Shown: piece after piece, positions 1 to 7,947 of the stretch
Position numbering within the stretch: position 1 is the stretch's first letter
How the letters are laid out: each line of letters begins with the position of its first letter
Assembly (NCBI GenBank): GCA_965277835.1
Contig: OZ255841.1
Coordinates: forward strand, 1,116,001-1,180,000
Length of the DNA stretch: 64,000 nt
Reading direction: 5' to 3'
Origin: Arcticimaribacter sp965277835
GTDB taxonomy: Bacteria > Bacteroidota > Bacteroidia > Flavobacteriales > Flavobacteriaceae
The notes under the pieces: generated by a model
Databases searched by the model: none
Seen by the model: only the letters and a program-made list of their open reading frames with translations
What the model was told of the DNA's origin: nothing
Program-made: the position numbers and the translations under genes

Positions 1-1179
1 GCGACCAACGTAAATGTAAACACAGTAACGGATATTACAGGCGCAAAAATAACAGGGAACCTAGTTTTTAATAGCAACACAGACAAATCAATCACGTTTA
101 CAAACGCTACAATAACATTACTTAAAAACAACGGCACAGGTATTATAAGTGTACTACAAGTAAATAGTAAAATTACCAATACTAGCGATGCCCAAATTAG
201 ACCTCAGGTACAATTATCCGTGCCGCATTTGGCAGATACTTTTTTCTATCTAAGAGCAGACGGAAATAACCCACCCACAGTGGAGATAAATGGAGCTACA
301 GGAGAGAGTATAATTGCAGCTGGGACAAAAGTATTTACTATTCCTATAAACTCAAACTACGAGCTTTATATGCACTCAAAAGGCAAAAAGCCCGAGTTGT
401 TCAAAGGTTCGGTAACCACAAGCTCTATTGCAATAACTCCAGTAAACGAGATTTTAACAGGGTATGACGCAAGTCTAAATATACTGCCTAAAATAGCCAA
501 CCTAACCGTAACATTTAACGACAACAGTACGGCAATACGAACAGACGACAGATATACAATAGATGTCGTTGCAGCCAGTGGCATAGGCAACCCTAGCAAC
601 AGAGAATGGACAGCAATGATAGATATTCTTTATAACTCGGTGAACTATGCCAAAACTACCTTTAGCTATGACAACCCAAATTTTATATCGGTAGATGCCT
701 CGGGCAATATTATAACCCTAAATATACCCGTGTTTTTCAAAATAGCAGCCGATGCCTCTACCATAGTATGGAACGCTTATTTTGATGACACCGCAGCACG
801 AAAAATAAACCCAAGCTATAACCCAACGCCCAATGCTAGTCCGACAAACAAAGCCAGGGTAGTACTTAGTAATTTAAACAGAAAACCATCGGAAGCCGAA
901 TTGGGGGCAAGCAGTTTGGGTTCAATAATATCAGGGGTAAACAAGGCATCGAACATAACAGATATAAAAACCAAAACAGATCAATTGAATTTTACGGGAG
1001 ACGACCTCAAAGTAACCCTAGACGGCGAACAGGTTAGCACAGATAGTGCCAGTAGAACAGACACTGCAAAAGCCGTTTGGAGCACCGATATTTCGGCAGT
1101 AACAACAGGGGCTGCAAAAGACCTAAAAGATGCCAAAGATCAAGCGATAATAGGAGCTAACAACACACAAAAAGATTAA
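1..1179 (+). CDS. Phage tail-fibre/baseplate-like protein, 5' end missing
   Basis: The reading frame is open from base 1, so the true start lies outside the window; an internal GTG at 220 is not needed as a start. The visible 392 residues are rich in Thr, Asn, Asp and beta-strand-like segments. The C-terminal 70 residues carry a motif of the type VWSTDISA, reminiscent of the sequence just before the end of phage tail fibre or BppU-like proteins, followed by a short Asp/Lys/Gln-rich tail. No enzyme motif is seen. A host-recognition role is inferred from the phage context and composition only. It is followed by a small membrane protein gene after 2 nt. Confidence 0.55.
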   Translation, partial: ATNVNVNTVTDITGAKITGNLVFNSNTDKSITFTNATITLLKNNGTGIISVLQVNSKITNTSDAQIRPQVQLSVPHLADTFFYLRADGNNPPTVEINGATGESIIAAGTKVFTIPINSNYELYMHSKGKKPELFKGSVTTSSIAITPVNEILTGYDASLNILPKIANLTVTFNDNSTAIRTDDRYTIDVVAASGIGNPSNREWTAMIDILYNSVNYAKTTFSYDNPNFISVDASGNIITLNIPVFFKIAADASTIVWNAYFDDTAARKINPSYNPTPNASPTNKARVVLSNLNRKPSEAELGASSLGSIISGVNKASNITDIKTKTDQLNFTGDDLKVTLDGEQVSTDSASRTDTAKAVWSTDISAVTTGAAKDLKDAKDQAIIGANNTQKD

Positions 1180-1181
1180 CA

Positions 1182-1568
1182 ATGAAACTACCAAACTCAA
1201 TTTCAGAAATATACTATTTCGACAAAACAATATTCTACATCATTGCCGCTACTCTGGTGCTAGGACTTTTTATAGAAGGGACTTTGTTGCAACTCGACTG
1301 GGTTATCGCTTCGGGCTTTTTTGCCTTTCTCACTCTAATAATGGTGTCTATGTACAAGGAAAGCAAAAAAATAGGGTACATCCATTACTTTGGAGCAATA
1401 AGCCTTTTTACGCCTCTTGTGTTCTATGCCGGTCTTTGGTCTTTAGTTATACCCGTTGTTATTTCGGCATATCTATACGTTAAACACAACCACCTTAACA
1501 TTCATTATTTGGTGCTAGAGGTTCTCTTGTTTATAAACACCCAAACACTAATCTTTTTAAAATACTAA
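1182..1568 (+). CDS. Small phage membrane protein with about four membrane segments
   Basis: A 128-residue protein with three to four hydrophobic segments, near residues 15-32, 38-57, 68-90 and 105-125, and almost no soluble region. It begins 2 nt after the fibre-like gene and ends 3 nt before the next gene, so the three are probably co-transcribed. The family is not recognised. Small multi-span proteins in such positions can be holins or superinfection-exclusion proteins, but this phage already has a convincing 3TM holin at 30370-30813, so a lysis role here is only a possibility. Confidence 0.6.
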   Translation: MKLPNSISEIYYFDKTIFYIIAATLVLGLFIEGTLLQLDWVIASGFFAFLTLIMVSMYKESKKIGYIHYFGAISLFTPLVFYAGLWSLVIPVVISAYLYVKHNHLNIHYLVLEVLLFINTQTLIFLKY

Positions 1569-1571
1569 ACT

Positions 1572-2012
1572 ATGCCAACCTGCAAACACCATTATAGCAA
1601 CTTACGCAACGGAACACCCTGTAGCGTTTGCCCGTCCCTAAATTATAGCGGCACAGTAGTCGAAAAAGAGTTTCAAAGCCTAAGAGACGATCTAAACACT
1701 GTACCAAGCAAAGAGGACTTCACTAAAATGAAAAGCGATATGTCCGAAATAAAAGGCAATCTAACCTACATAAAAAATCTACTAGAAAACGACCCAAAAA
1801 CAGGAAAAAAAGGCTTTGTAAAAGATATGCTAGAACTAAGAGATGAGTATGACAAAGACAAAGAACAGAACACAAAACAACATATTGATTACGAAAACAG
1901 AATACGAATTATTGAACGAAAGAATAACCTAACGAGTAACGTGTTTTGGAAAATAATAGTAGGCGTTATCTCGGGAATTACCGTTTGGTTTTTAGCTAAA
2001 ACAGGAAAATAA
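1572..2012 (+). CDS. Phage protein: Cys-rich N-terminus, coiled coil, C-terminal membrane anchor
   Basis: The 146 residues divide into three parts. An N-terminal CxxxY...CSVC segment (Cys4, Cys17, Cys20 with His6/His7) could bind a metal. A charged helical middle (about 30-120) looks like a coiled coil. A single hydrophobic helix near residues 124-141 is followed by a basic end. This layout resembles the haemolysin XhlA-type accessory lysis proteins, which pair a coiled coil with a C-terminal membrane segment, but no family match can be claimed. It sits 3 nt after the small membrane protein gene, so the two may act together at the membrane. Confidence 0.5.
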   Translation: MPTCKHHYSNLRNGTPCSVCPSLNYSGTVVEKEFQSLRDDLNTVPSKEDFTKMKSDMSEIKGNLTYIKNLLENDPKTGKKGFVKDMLELRDEYDKDKEQNTKQHIDYENRIRIIERKNNLTSNVFWKIIVGVISGITVWFLAKTGK

Positions 2013-2030
2013 ACACCATAGAACACCTAA

Positions 2031-2285
2031 GTGTACGACATTATAAAAACATTAGAAGAAAAAAACTTGTTTAGCCACTTGGTTAAACAGGGGATTATCT
2101 CTACTACTATTGTCGGACACAAACACGTTTATGAAACCTACCTAAAAGAAAAAGCAGACGGCTATTGCACTAGCCAAGCGGTAACCAACACCTCGATAGA
2201 AACGCGAACCCCCGAAAGCACAGTCTATAAAATCATTAAAAAAATGCGGGGTAGCATTGGTGTTACAGACACAGCTACTTTATAA
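2031..2285 (+). CDS. Small HTH-like phage protein
   Basis: An 84-residue protein starting at GTG 2031, the only usable start in this frame before the conserved-looking part. Residues about 45-72 read as a helix-turn-helix-like segment (TSQAVTNTSIETRTPESTVY). The rest is a short helical N-terminus. A DNA-binding role, such as a small terminase-like or regulatory protein, is inferred from that segment only. It is the last + strand gene before the first cargo block. Just downstream (2286-2343) lies a degraded, inverted fragment of the intergenic repeat found again at 26 and 29.7 kb. Confidence 0.45.
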   Translation: MYDIIKTLEEKNLFSHLVKQGIISTTIVGHKHVYETYLKEKADGYCTSQAVTNTSIETRTPESTVYKIIKKMRGSIGVTDTATL

Positions 2286-2343
2286 CCCCCTTGGAAAAAG
2301 GCGAAAGAAAATTGTATAGAGAAGCGGGTGGGCGTTGCTGTGT

Positions 2344-2751
2344 TTAAGTACAATGCTTTTTAATCATCTCATAAGCTAATGCACTGCCTAAATCTCCTGC
2401 CTTAGAAAAGTCTAAACAGGCTTCGTATTTATTTCTTAAAAAAAAGAGTCTTAGGGCTCCTCTGCCAACATAAGCCTCTGCATTATCTGGTTCTATTTCA
2501 ATGGCTTTACTATAATCTACTAACGCTCCTTTATAATCTGCTAATTGAGCTTTTGCTAATCCTCTACCAAAATAAGATCTTACATTGTTTGGGTCTATTT
2601 CAATAGCTTTACTAAAGTCTGCTATTGCTCCATTATAGTCTTCTGAAACAGCTTTACTTTCCCCTCTGCTGGTGTATTCTTCTGCAGTTTGGCTACACGA
2701 TGCTAAACAAAGTAACATAACTAAACTTGTAATAACATATATTCTTTTCAT
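2344..2751 (-). CDS. TPR-repeat lipoprotein (short paralogue)
   Basis: A 135-residue exported protein. The signal peptide ends in a lipobox (LCLASC, Cys at about residue 19), so it should be a lipoprotein. It then has two 34-residue tetratricopeptide repeats of the AIEIDPNN type and a degenerate capping repeat with the C-terminal signature CLDFSKAGDLGSA. It is one of three tandem paralogues (with 2813-3529 and 3595-4509) that share signal peptide, cap and leader sequence but differ in repeat number. TPRs bind protein partners; the partner is unknown. The array sits inside the prophage, opposite in direction to the phage genes, as expected of a lysogenic-conversion (moron) gene. Confidence 0.8.
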   Translation of the reverse strand: MKRIYVITSLVMLLCLASCSQTAEEYTSRGESKAVSEDYNGAIADFSKAIEIDPNNVRSYFGRGLAKAQLADYKGALVDYSKAIEIEPDNAEAYVGRGALRLFFLRNKYEACLDFSKAGDLGSALAYEMIKKHCT

Positions 2752-2812
2752 TCTCTTGTTTTATTTAGCCCTAAAGCTAGTGTTATATTTTTATATAGAA
2801 TAATTGACGTTG

Positions 2813-3529
2813 CTACTTTTTGCGGCAATTCTTTTTAATAAATTCATAAGCTTTTGCACTGCCTAACTCCCCTGCCTTAGAAAGATCTAAACAGCCTTCA
2901 TCTTTATTCCCTAAATAAATTTTTTTCAATCCTCTATAAAGATAAGCATCTATATGATTAGGATCAATTTCAATGACTTTGGTATAATCTGCTATTACTC
3001 CTTTATAATCTTTTAATTTATTTTTTACTCCTCCTCTAAAAAGATAAGCATCTGCATTGTTTGGGTCTATTTCAATGGCTTTGGTATAATCTGCTACCGC
3101 TCCTATATAATCCGTTAATTTATTTTTTATCTCTGCTCTATAAATATAAATACCTACATTGTTTGGGTCAACTTCTATAGCTTTAGTATAGTCTGCTATA
3201 GCTCCCCTATAATCACCTAAATGAGCTTTTATTGCTGCTCTATAAATATATGCATCTACATTGTTTGGGTCAACTTCTATAGCTTTAGTATAGTCTGCTA
3301 TCGCTCCTATATAATCACTTAATTCATTTTTTAAAACTGCTCTATAAATATAAGCTCTTACATTGTTTGGATCGATTTCTATAGCTTTGCTATAATCTTC
3401 CTTTGCTTCTGTATAGTTTCTTAACTTATATTTACTTTTTCCTCTGTTGATGTATTCTTCTGCAGTTCGACTACACGATACTAAACAAAGCAACATAACT
3501 AAACTTGTAATAACATATGTTCTTTTCAT
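2813..3529 (-). CDS. TPR-repeat lipoprotein (middle paralogue)
   Basis: A 238-residue lipoprotein with the same signal peptide as its neighbours (lipobox LCLVSC) and five well-conserved 34-residue TPR units, each ending in EIDPNN or EVDPNN, followed by the shared cap CLDLSKAGELGSA and a basic C-terminus. The repeats are very similar at DNA level, giving a period of about 102 bp that would allow gain or loss of units by slippage or recombination. Its leader carries TAGCTTTAG at 3549-3557 on the - strand, close to the Bacteroidota -7 box TAnnTTTG, and the same box precedes the shorter paralogue. Function unknown; a surface or periplasmic protein-protein adaptor is the inference. Confidence 0.82.
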   Translation of the reverse strand: MKRTYVITSLVMLLCLVSCSRTAEEYINRGKSKYKLRNYTEAKEDYSKAIEIDPNNVRAYIYRAVLKNELSDYIGAIADYTKAIEVDPNNVDAYIYRAAIKAHLGDYRGAIADYTKAIEVDPNNVGIYIYRAEIKNKLTDYIGAVADYTKAIEIDPNNADAYLFRGGVKNKLKDYKGVIADYTKVIEIDPNHIDAYLYRGLKKIYLGNKDEGCLDLSKAGELGSAKAYEFIKKNCRKK

Positions 3530-3594
3530 TCCCTAGTTTTATTTAGCCCTAAAGCTATCATTATTTTATATAAAATAAATGGGCGTTACTATGT

Positions 3595-4509
3595 TTAATT
3601 ACAAAGCTCTTTAATAAACTCATAAGCTTTTGCACTGCCTAACTCCCCTGCCTTAGAAAAATCTAAACAGGCTTCGTTTGTATCCCCTAAACGAAGTTTT
3701 ACCATCCCTCTATTAAAATAAGCCTCTGCATTGTTTGGGTCAATTGTTATGACTTTACTAAAATCTGCTATTGTTTCTTTGCTATTTTCTAGTTTAGCTT
3801 TTGCAAATCCTCTAATAAGATACGTTTTTGCTTTCTCTGGGTCGATTTTTACGGCTTTATTACAGTCTGCTACTGCTCCTTTATAATCTTCTAATGCAAT
3901 TTTTACCTCTCCTCTAAAAAGATAAGTGTCTGTATTGTTTGGGTCGATTTCAATGGCTTTGGTATAATCTGCTATTGCTTCTTCATAATCTCCTAAATTC
4001 TTTTTCGCTAATCCTCTATTAATATAAGCATCTACATTATTTGAGTCTATTACTATGCCTTTATTAAAGTCTGCAATAGCTCCTTCATAGTCTCCTAAAA
4101 GAAGTTTTACCTTTCCTCTAAGAAGATGAGTGTCTGTATTGTTTGGGTCTATTTTAATAGCTTTGTTATACTCTGCTATCGACTCTATATGATCTTTTAA
4201 TTTATCTTTTGTTGATACTCTACTAAAATAAGTGTCTGCATCGTTTGGGTCAATTGTTACGGCTTTGGTATAATCTGCTATTGCTCCTCTATAATCTTTT
4301 AATTCCTCTTTTGCAAGTCCTCTATTAATATAAGCATTTACATTATTTGAGTCAATTTCTATAGCTCTGCCATAATCTACGACTGCGCCTATATAGTCTT
4401 TTGAATAAAATTTATATTTTCCTTTATCGATGTATTTTTTCGCAGTTTGGCTATACGATACTAAACAAAGCAATATGAGTAAACTTGTAATAACGTATGC
4501 TCTTTTCAT
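3595..4509 (-). CDS. TPR-repeat exported protein (long paralogue, lipobox Cys lost)
   Basis: A 304-residue protein with seven TPR units plus the shared C-terminal cap. The signal peptide aligns with those of the two shorter paralogues, but the lipobox Cys is replaced by Tyr (LCLVSYSQ instead of LCLVSCSR). It should therefore be cleaved by signal peptidase I and released to the periplasm, or stay uncleaved, rather than be lipid-anchored. Repeats here are more divergent than in the middle copy (for example SRVSTKDKLKDHIE and one unit with DCNKAVKIDPEK), suggesting it is older or evolving more freely. It is the first gene of the - strand array; each gene has its own leader. Confidence 0.82.
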   Translation of the reverse strand: MKRAYVITSLLILLCLVSYSQTAKKYIDKGKYKFYSKDYIGAVVDYGRAIEIDSNNVNAYINRGLAKEELKDYRGAIADYTKAVTIDPNDADTYFSRVSTKDKLKDHIESIAEYNKAIKIDPNNTDTHLLRGKVKLLLGDYEGAIADFNKGIVIDSNNVDAYINRGLAKKNLGDYEEAIADYTKAIEIDPNNTDTYLFRGEVKIALEDYKGAVADCNKAVKIDPEKAKTYLIRGFAKAKLENSKETIADFSKVITIDPNNAEAYFNRGMVKLRLGDTNEACLDFSKAGELGSAKAYEFIKELCN

Positions 4510-4614
4510 TCACTAATTTTTTTTAGCCCTAAAGGTAAGTTATAATATAAGATTTTCTCTCGAATAAACTTAAAACACGTTTTTAAATAAAGAGAGATAA
4601 GCAGCTATGCTGCC

Positions 4615-4827
4615 TCAGGCGTATATCAATTTTCCTTTAGGTTTTGGTATGGTTTTGTTTTTTAGCTTTGTGGTTTCTATCCACTCGGCGATAACTACTT
4701 GCACGTTTTCTAAAGCGTCTTTATAGGTTTGCCCGTCTGCCATGCAGCCGGCTAGTTCGGGTACTTCGGCTATAAAAGAGCGGTCGTCTTCACTCCAATA
4801 CATAATAATTTCATACTTACTTTCCAT
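4615..4827 (-). CDS. hicB: HicB-family antitoxin (orphan)
   Basis: A 70-residue protein with the HicB antitoxin fold signature: an N-terminal strand (YEIIMYWSEDDRSFIAEVPE), the conserved LAGCMADGQTYKDALENV segment and a short basic C-terminus. HicB proteins fold like RNase H and block HicA, a small mRNA interferase. The expected partner gene lies directly upstream on the same strand (hicA before hicB, the usual order) but is frameshifted and truncated, see 4874-5010. The antitoxin therefore seems to persist alone; it could still counter HicA toxins encoded elsewhere. The start ATG at 4827 gives the typical length. Confidence 0.85.
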   Translation of the reverse strand: MESKYEIIMYWSEDDRSFIAEVPELAGCMADGQTYKDALENVQVVIAEWIETTKLKNKTIPKPKGKLIYA

Positions 4828-4873
4828 AACGAGAGCTTTAGTTTGTACTTTACAATTATATTTCTAACTTGCT

Positions 4874-5010
4874 TTACTTGATATGATGACTCCCTTTTAC
4901 TCTTTCTTCAAAACCTAAGTGTAGCATAGATTTTTTAAGCCGTTAAAATTAATGTTTTTGTCTGATAATTCTGCTAAAACTTTGTTAAGTGTTTTATCAA
5001 ATTTACCCAT
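4874..5010 (-). pseudogene. hicA: Decayed hicA toxin gene
   Basis: Reading the - strand from ATG 5010 gives MGKFDKTLNKVLAELSDKN and continues to NFNGLKNL, matching the start of HicA toxins, then hits a stop. One frame over the reading continues with LGFEERVKGSHHIK, the hallmark HicA region with its catalytic His (GSHH), followed at once by a TAA at 4874-4876. The gene therefore has a frameshift in the middle and lacks its C-terminal third (the part around PRH and the final helix). The intact hicB follows downstream. This remnant was found by reading both frames; it is too short and broken to appear as one open frame. Confidence 0.8.
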
Positions 5011-5102
5011 AACACAAATTTATATATTTTTAATATCCGTTAAAACTATTTTTAAGCTAAGAAAAACTAGTCCTAATAAACCCTTTCTCTTTTAGGTGTT
5101 CT

Positions 5103-5141
5103 AGGTTCTTTTTAACTATTTACTGTCTTTACTATTTTGGG
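5103..5141. repeat. 39-bp direct repeat, left copy, beside the RloA/RloB cassette
   Basis: The sequence starting AGGTTCTTTTTAACTATTTA at 5103 recurs at 7192-7230 in the same orientation. The two copies differ only in the core: TGTCTTTACTATT here and CGCAACTACTGTT there. The copies enclose the two-gene AAA/TOPRIM-like cassette, and this copy ends 9 nt from the stop codon of the downstream gene of that cassette. A third, partial copy (7159-7184) has the core of this left copy. Confidence 0.85.
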
Positions 5142-5150
5142 GGTTCAAGC

Positions 5151-5723
5151 TCAAGGATGTGTATGTTTTAAAGCCTTAAACTCTTCTAAAATCTCTATTA
5201 ATTCGTATATATTGGAAGACGGATTATTAAATAATGTTTTCTCTTTTGCTCTTTTACAGGCATCAAGGTGCTTTTCGTTCAGCTTACCTTTTAACTTGCT
5301 ATCTAAGGCCCCTTTTTTATAGGTGTTTTTATTTCTATTAGAAAGTTCTTTTCCACATTCGTTAATAGAAATATTGGCAGTTTGATTTTTATAATGCAAC
5401 AAAAACCAAAGCTCAATACAAGGCGCCGAAACTAATAGCGTTACATTTTTTATGTCTCTAATACGCTTCAAAACATCCTCTCTATCCCCATCATACATCA
5501 AAAAAGTTTTATCCTTTGGGTGCTTTGGCTCATCTTTCTTTTTGTTGTTGATTACCTTCTCGTTAATATTAGTCTTAGTAACTTTAGTCTTAATCTTAAT
5601 GGGAATCCGATATTTATCTTTAAGAAATTCTATATAGGCTTTTTCTGTATCTCCTTCACAAAAAACCCAATACACGGGCTTAATTTTTTTTCCTCTAGAA
5701 TTTTGCCTTTTTCTCTTACTCAT
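5151..5723 (-). CDS. RloB-like TOPRIM-type protein of a two-gene defence cassette
   Basis: A 190-residue protein with a basic N-terminus, the motif FCEGDTEKAYIEFL (Glu23-Glu27) and a YDGD element (Asp78, Asp80). These match the E...DxD layout of TOPRIM nucleases and of RloB-family proteins. RloB was first noted as a protein linked to type I restriction loci in Campylobacter and is relatively close to the second component of AbiL-type abortive infection systems. The gene overlaps the upstream AAA ATPase gene by 8 nt, so the two are translated together and probably form one complex in which the ATPase senses infection and this protein is the nuclease effector. That mechanism is inferred from related AAA/TOPRIM systems (OLD, PARIS). 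Confidence 0.78.
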   Translation of the reverse strand: MSKRKRQNSRGKKIKPVYWVFCEGDTEKAYIEFLKDKYRIPIKIKTKVTKTNINEKVINNKKKDEPKHPKDKTFLMYDGDREDVLKRIRDIKNVTLLVSAPCIELWFLLHYKNQTANISINECGKELSNRNKNTYKKGALDSKLKGKLNEKHLDACKRAKEKTLFNNPSSNIYELIEILEEFKALKHTHP

Positions 5724-6978
5724 TTAAAAGTGACTTTAGGTTTTCAACAGAATCATCTATATAAGGCACAGCATCGAAACGCCCTTGCAAATAAGCTTTC
5801 TCTAAGTTCATAGTGTCTCTAAAGTCCTTATAATCATATAGCGAGTACAAGTCGGTTGAGGCATCTTCTTTTTTGTTTACAAAATAAATTTGGTCTTTTC
5901 TAAGTTTCGATAAATCTAAGAGGTTAGTGTTGTGCGTAGCACAAATTAGCTGTGCTTTTTCCCCTGCTTTAAACAGATTAAAAATATACGCCACAATATC
6001 GGTGTGCAAGCTCTCTTCTATTTCGTCTATCAACAATATCCTATTGTTTTTAATAACATGTAAAATACTGAGCATTATATAAAATAACTTTATAGTTCCT
6101 TTAGATTCTTCGGCAAAAAGATTAAACGCAACCTTAGGGTTGGCTCTGTGATATGTTTTTATCTCCAAACCTTCTTCTTCTATATGTCCAATTTTTATAC
6201 TTTCAGCAGATGGGTCATGTGTAATCTCAGGCACTTGTTTTTTTATTTTCTTTATTTTAATCTCTACAATGTCGCTATCTGCAATTTGCAATGCTTTTAA
6301 TAGAAGCTCTTTATAGTTATTAAAAATACTTTCTACATTGGATAAGTTAAAATTATGATAGCCCAGTATAAAAATGCTGTTATAAAAATAGTTGAAAATA
6401 CTTTTCGCTATATCTCTGTCCATTTGACTTGCCCGCGATATATATAGGGTTTTGTCCGATGTGCTCTCGGCTACATCTAACGGTCTTTTTATTATTCCTC
6501 CTCCAAAAGAATACTTTTCTTTTTTTGTATTGCCCAAGCGTTCGTCTCGAGTGAATATTTTTTTTCTCCGCCCATTCGGGTAATAAAATAAACTTTCGGT
6601 GACAAAACCATTTTGCATTAACGAAAAAGAATACTCATACTCAATTTGGTTATCCACAAAGCGAACAAAATAATTACTTGGCTTATTTGTTGAATTCCCA
6701 AACTTGAACTTTGTAAAACTGAATGTTGTGTTTTCATTATGATTATGAGAGTACGCTATCATTCCACTACAAAAACGAATAGCTTTTATAATATTACTTT
6801 TCCCCGAAGCGTTAGCTCCGTATATAGCAGCGATTTTTAGCACCTTTGTACCATCAAACTCTGTTAGGTTATTTTCGAGGGCTTTAGCGTTTTTTGAGTT
6901 AATATTAGCCGCTCTCATGTCAAGTACAACTTCGTCCTTAATAGAAAAAAAGTTACTTAGACGTATCTCTAAAATCAT
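5716..6978 (-). CDS. RloA-like ABC/AAA-class ATPase of a two-gene defence cassette
   Basis: A 420-residue ATPase of the OLD/AbiEii-like ABC class. It has a Walker A motif GANASGKS at residues 54-61, a signature-like EESKGTIKLF segment, a Walker B ILLIDEIEES (about 314-323) and a switch His in CATHNT near 347. There is no membrane segment. Proteins of this kind serve as the sensor-regulator half of two-gene anti-phage modules (RloA/RloB, AbiL, PARIS). It overlaps the RloB-like gene by 8 nt, and the pair is transcribed against the prophage structural genes. Carriage by a prophage suggests defence of the lysogen against competing phages. No other function can be excluded from sequence alone. Confidence 0.78.
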   Translation of the reverse strand: MILEIRLSNFFSIKDEVVLDMRAANINSKNAKALENNLTEFDGTKVLKIAAIYGANASGKSNIIKAIRFCSGMIAYSHNHNENTTFSFTKFKFGNSTNKPSNYFVRFVDNQIEYEYSFSLMQNGFVTESLFYYPNGRRKKIFTRDERLGNTKKEKYSFGGGIIKRPLDVAESTSDKTLYISRASQMDRDIAKSIFNYFYNSIFILGYHNFNLSNVESIFNNYKELLLKALQIADSDIVEIKIKKIKKQVPEITHDPSAESIKIGHIEEEGLEIKTYHRANPKVAFNLFAEESKGTIKLFYIMLSILHVIKNNRILLIDEIEESLHTDIVAYIFNLFKAGEKAQLICATHNTNLLDLSKLRKDQIYFVNKKEDASTDLYSLYDYKDFRDTMNLEKAYLQGRFDAVPYIDDSVENLKSLLNE

Positions 6979-7158
6979 TTTAGGTTGTTTTTTTGTAAGT
7001 ATTTTACAAATAAAGCATATAAAACGCTAAAAATAAAATTTAAAATGTTATTTTATATCTAAACTCTCGCAACTACTGTTATTAATTAGGATGCTTAACT
7101 AGTATCGCATAAACATAAGATTTCTCCATATCTCCCCCCAATTCTTGTGTTTTTCTAG

Positions 7159-7184
7159 CTATTTACTGTCTTTACTATTTTGGG
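7159..7184. repeat. 26-bp partial copy of the cassette-flanking repeat
   Basis: This stretch is identical over 26 bases to the right part of the 5103-5141 repeat (CTATTTAC, core TGTCTTTACTATT, then TTGGG). It lies 7 nt left of the 7192-7230 copy, so the right flank of the cassette carries both core variants side by side. Confidence 0.8.
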
Positions 7185-7191
7185 TGTTTTT

Positions 7192-7230
7192 AGGTTCTTT
7201 TTAACTATTTACCGCAACTACTGTTTTGGG
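7192..7230. repeat. 39-bp direct repeat, right copy
   Basis: Same as 5103-5141 except for the core, which here reads CGCAACTACTGTT. It ends 74 nt before the scaffold gene ATG. The same core also occurs at 14863-14875, 64 nt before the tape measure gene, i.e. also where the phage operon resumes after a cargo block. Confidence 0.85.
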
Positions 7231-7304
7231 TCTTTCAAATTCTATTTTAACCCATTTATGCGCGTTAATTTAGCCTTATTATTAATCTAAATAATTCAAA
7301 AGCA

Positions 7305-7934
7305 ATGGAAGAGAAACTCAAAGAAGCACTTAAACAGCAAGGGCTTAGCGAGGGTCTGGCAGATGTGTTACGCATCGCTACCGAAGACGACATAGAGGGG
7401 GTTATCAGTTTGCTGAAACCTACTCCTGTTCAAATGGATATTCCTACTTTTTTGGAGTCCGAAGCACTGCAAAACTATGTGAAAGATCATGGGTTCGAAA
7501 AAGTTCTTGAACATTCGAAAACACTGCAGTCCGAACACGACAAAAAAGTAACGGCAGGTATCAATTCTTTTAAACAACGAAAAGACACCGCCCAAGAGCC
7601 TCCCACAGCAGACGACCAACCCCAATGGGCTAGGGAACTGCAAGAGCGTATGGCGTTTTTAGAAACCGAAAAAAAGCAAAACCTAAGGGTAAAAGAGGCA
7701 CAAGATTTATTAGAAAAATCGAACCTACCCAGTAGCCTTCAAGCAAAATGGTTAAACAGAATTGACCTTAGCAACAAGGCACCTATCGAAAGCCAAGTAA
7801 TGGCACTTGAGAAAGAATTTGAAACGCTAAACAATCAGTTTCTAAACTCCAAAAACGGCTTACCCACAGGAGGTATATCAGACGGCACAATTTCCGAAAA
7901 AGAGGCAGAAGAAATTGCAGATGAATTAATCTAA
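7305..7934 (+). CDS. Phage capsid scaffold-like protein
   Basis: A 209-residue, mostly helical and charged protein with an extended Glu/Lys/Gln-rich middle (about 70-170), no Cys and an acidic C-terminus. Its position two genes before the major capsid protein, and its coiled-coil composition, fit a scaffolding protein (GP20-type) that guides procapsid assembly and leaves before packaging. The identification rests on position and composition rather than a conserved motif. No protease-like motif is visible, so a protease-scaffold fusion is unlikely. ATG 7305 is the natural start; it begins the + strand operon that runs through the tail tube gene. Confidence 0.6.
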   Translation: MEEKLKEALKQQGLSEGLADVLRIATEDDIEGVISLLKPTPVQMDIPTFLESEALQNYVKDHGFEKVLEHSKTLQSEHDKKVTAGINSFKQRKDTAQEPPTADDQPQWARELQERMAFLETEKKQNLRVKEAQDLLEKSNLPSSLQAKWLNRIDLSNKAPIESQVMALEKEFETLNNQFLNSKNGLPTGGISDGTISEKEAEEIADELI

Positions 7935-7947
7935 AAAAAAAACAAAA

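Larger units (their letters stand above)
6979..7304. other. Intergenic junction between defence cassette and capsid operon
   Basis: This 326-base stretch has no credible gene. It contains the divergent starts of the AAA ATPase gene (-) and the scaffold gene (+), so promoters for both should be here. It also holds three related short repeats: a CGCAACTACTGTT core at 7068-7080, a 26-bp copy with the TGTCTTTACTATT core at 7159-7184, and the complete 39-bp copy with the CGCAACTACTGTT core at 7192-7230. Confidence 0.7.

Noticed and set aside
2813..4509. Regular 102-bp periodicity looking like a CRISPR-type array
   Set aside because: The period equals 34 codons and lies in open reading frames coding TPR units; there are no conserved repeats with unique spacers of equal length.
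5452..5637. Small + strand open frames over the RloB-like gene
   Set aside because: They lie entirely within a well-supported - strand gene and encode low-complexity Leu/Ser/Phe sequences typical of antisense frames.
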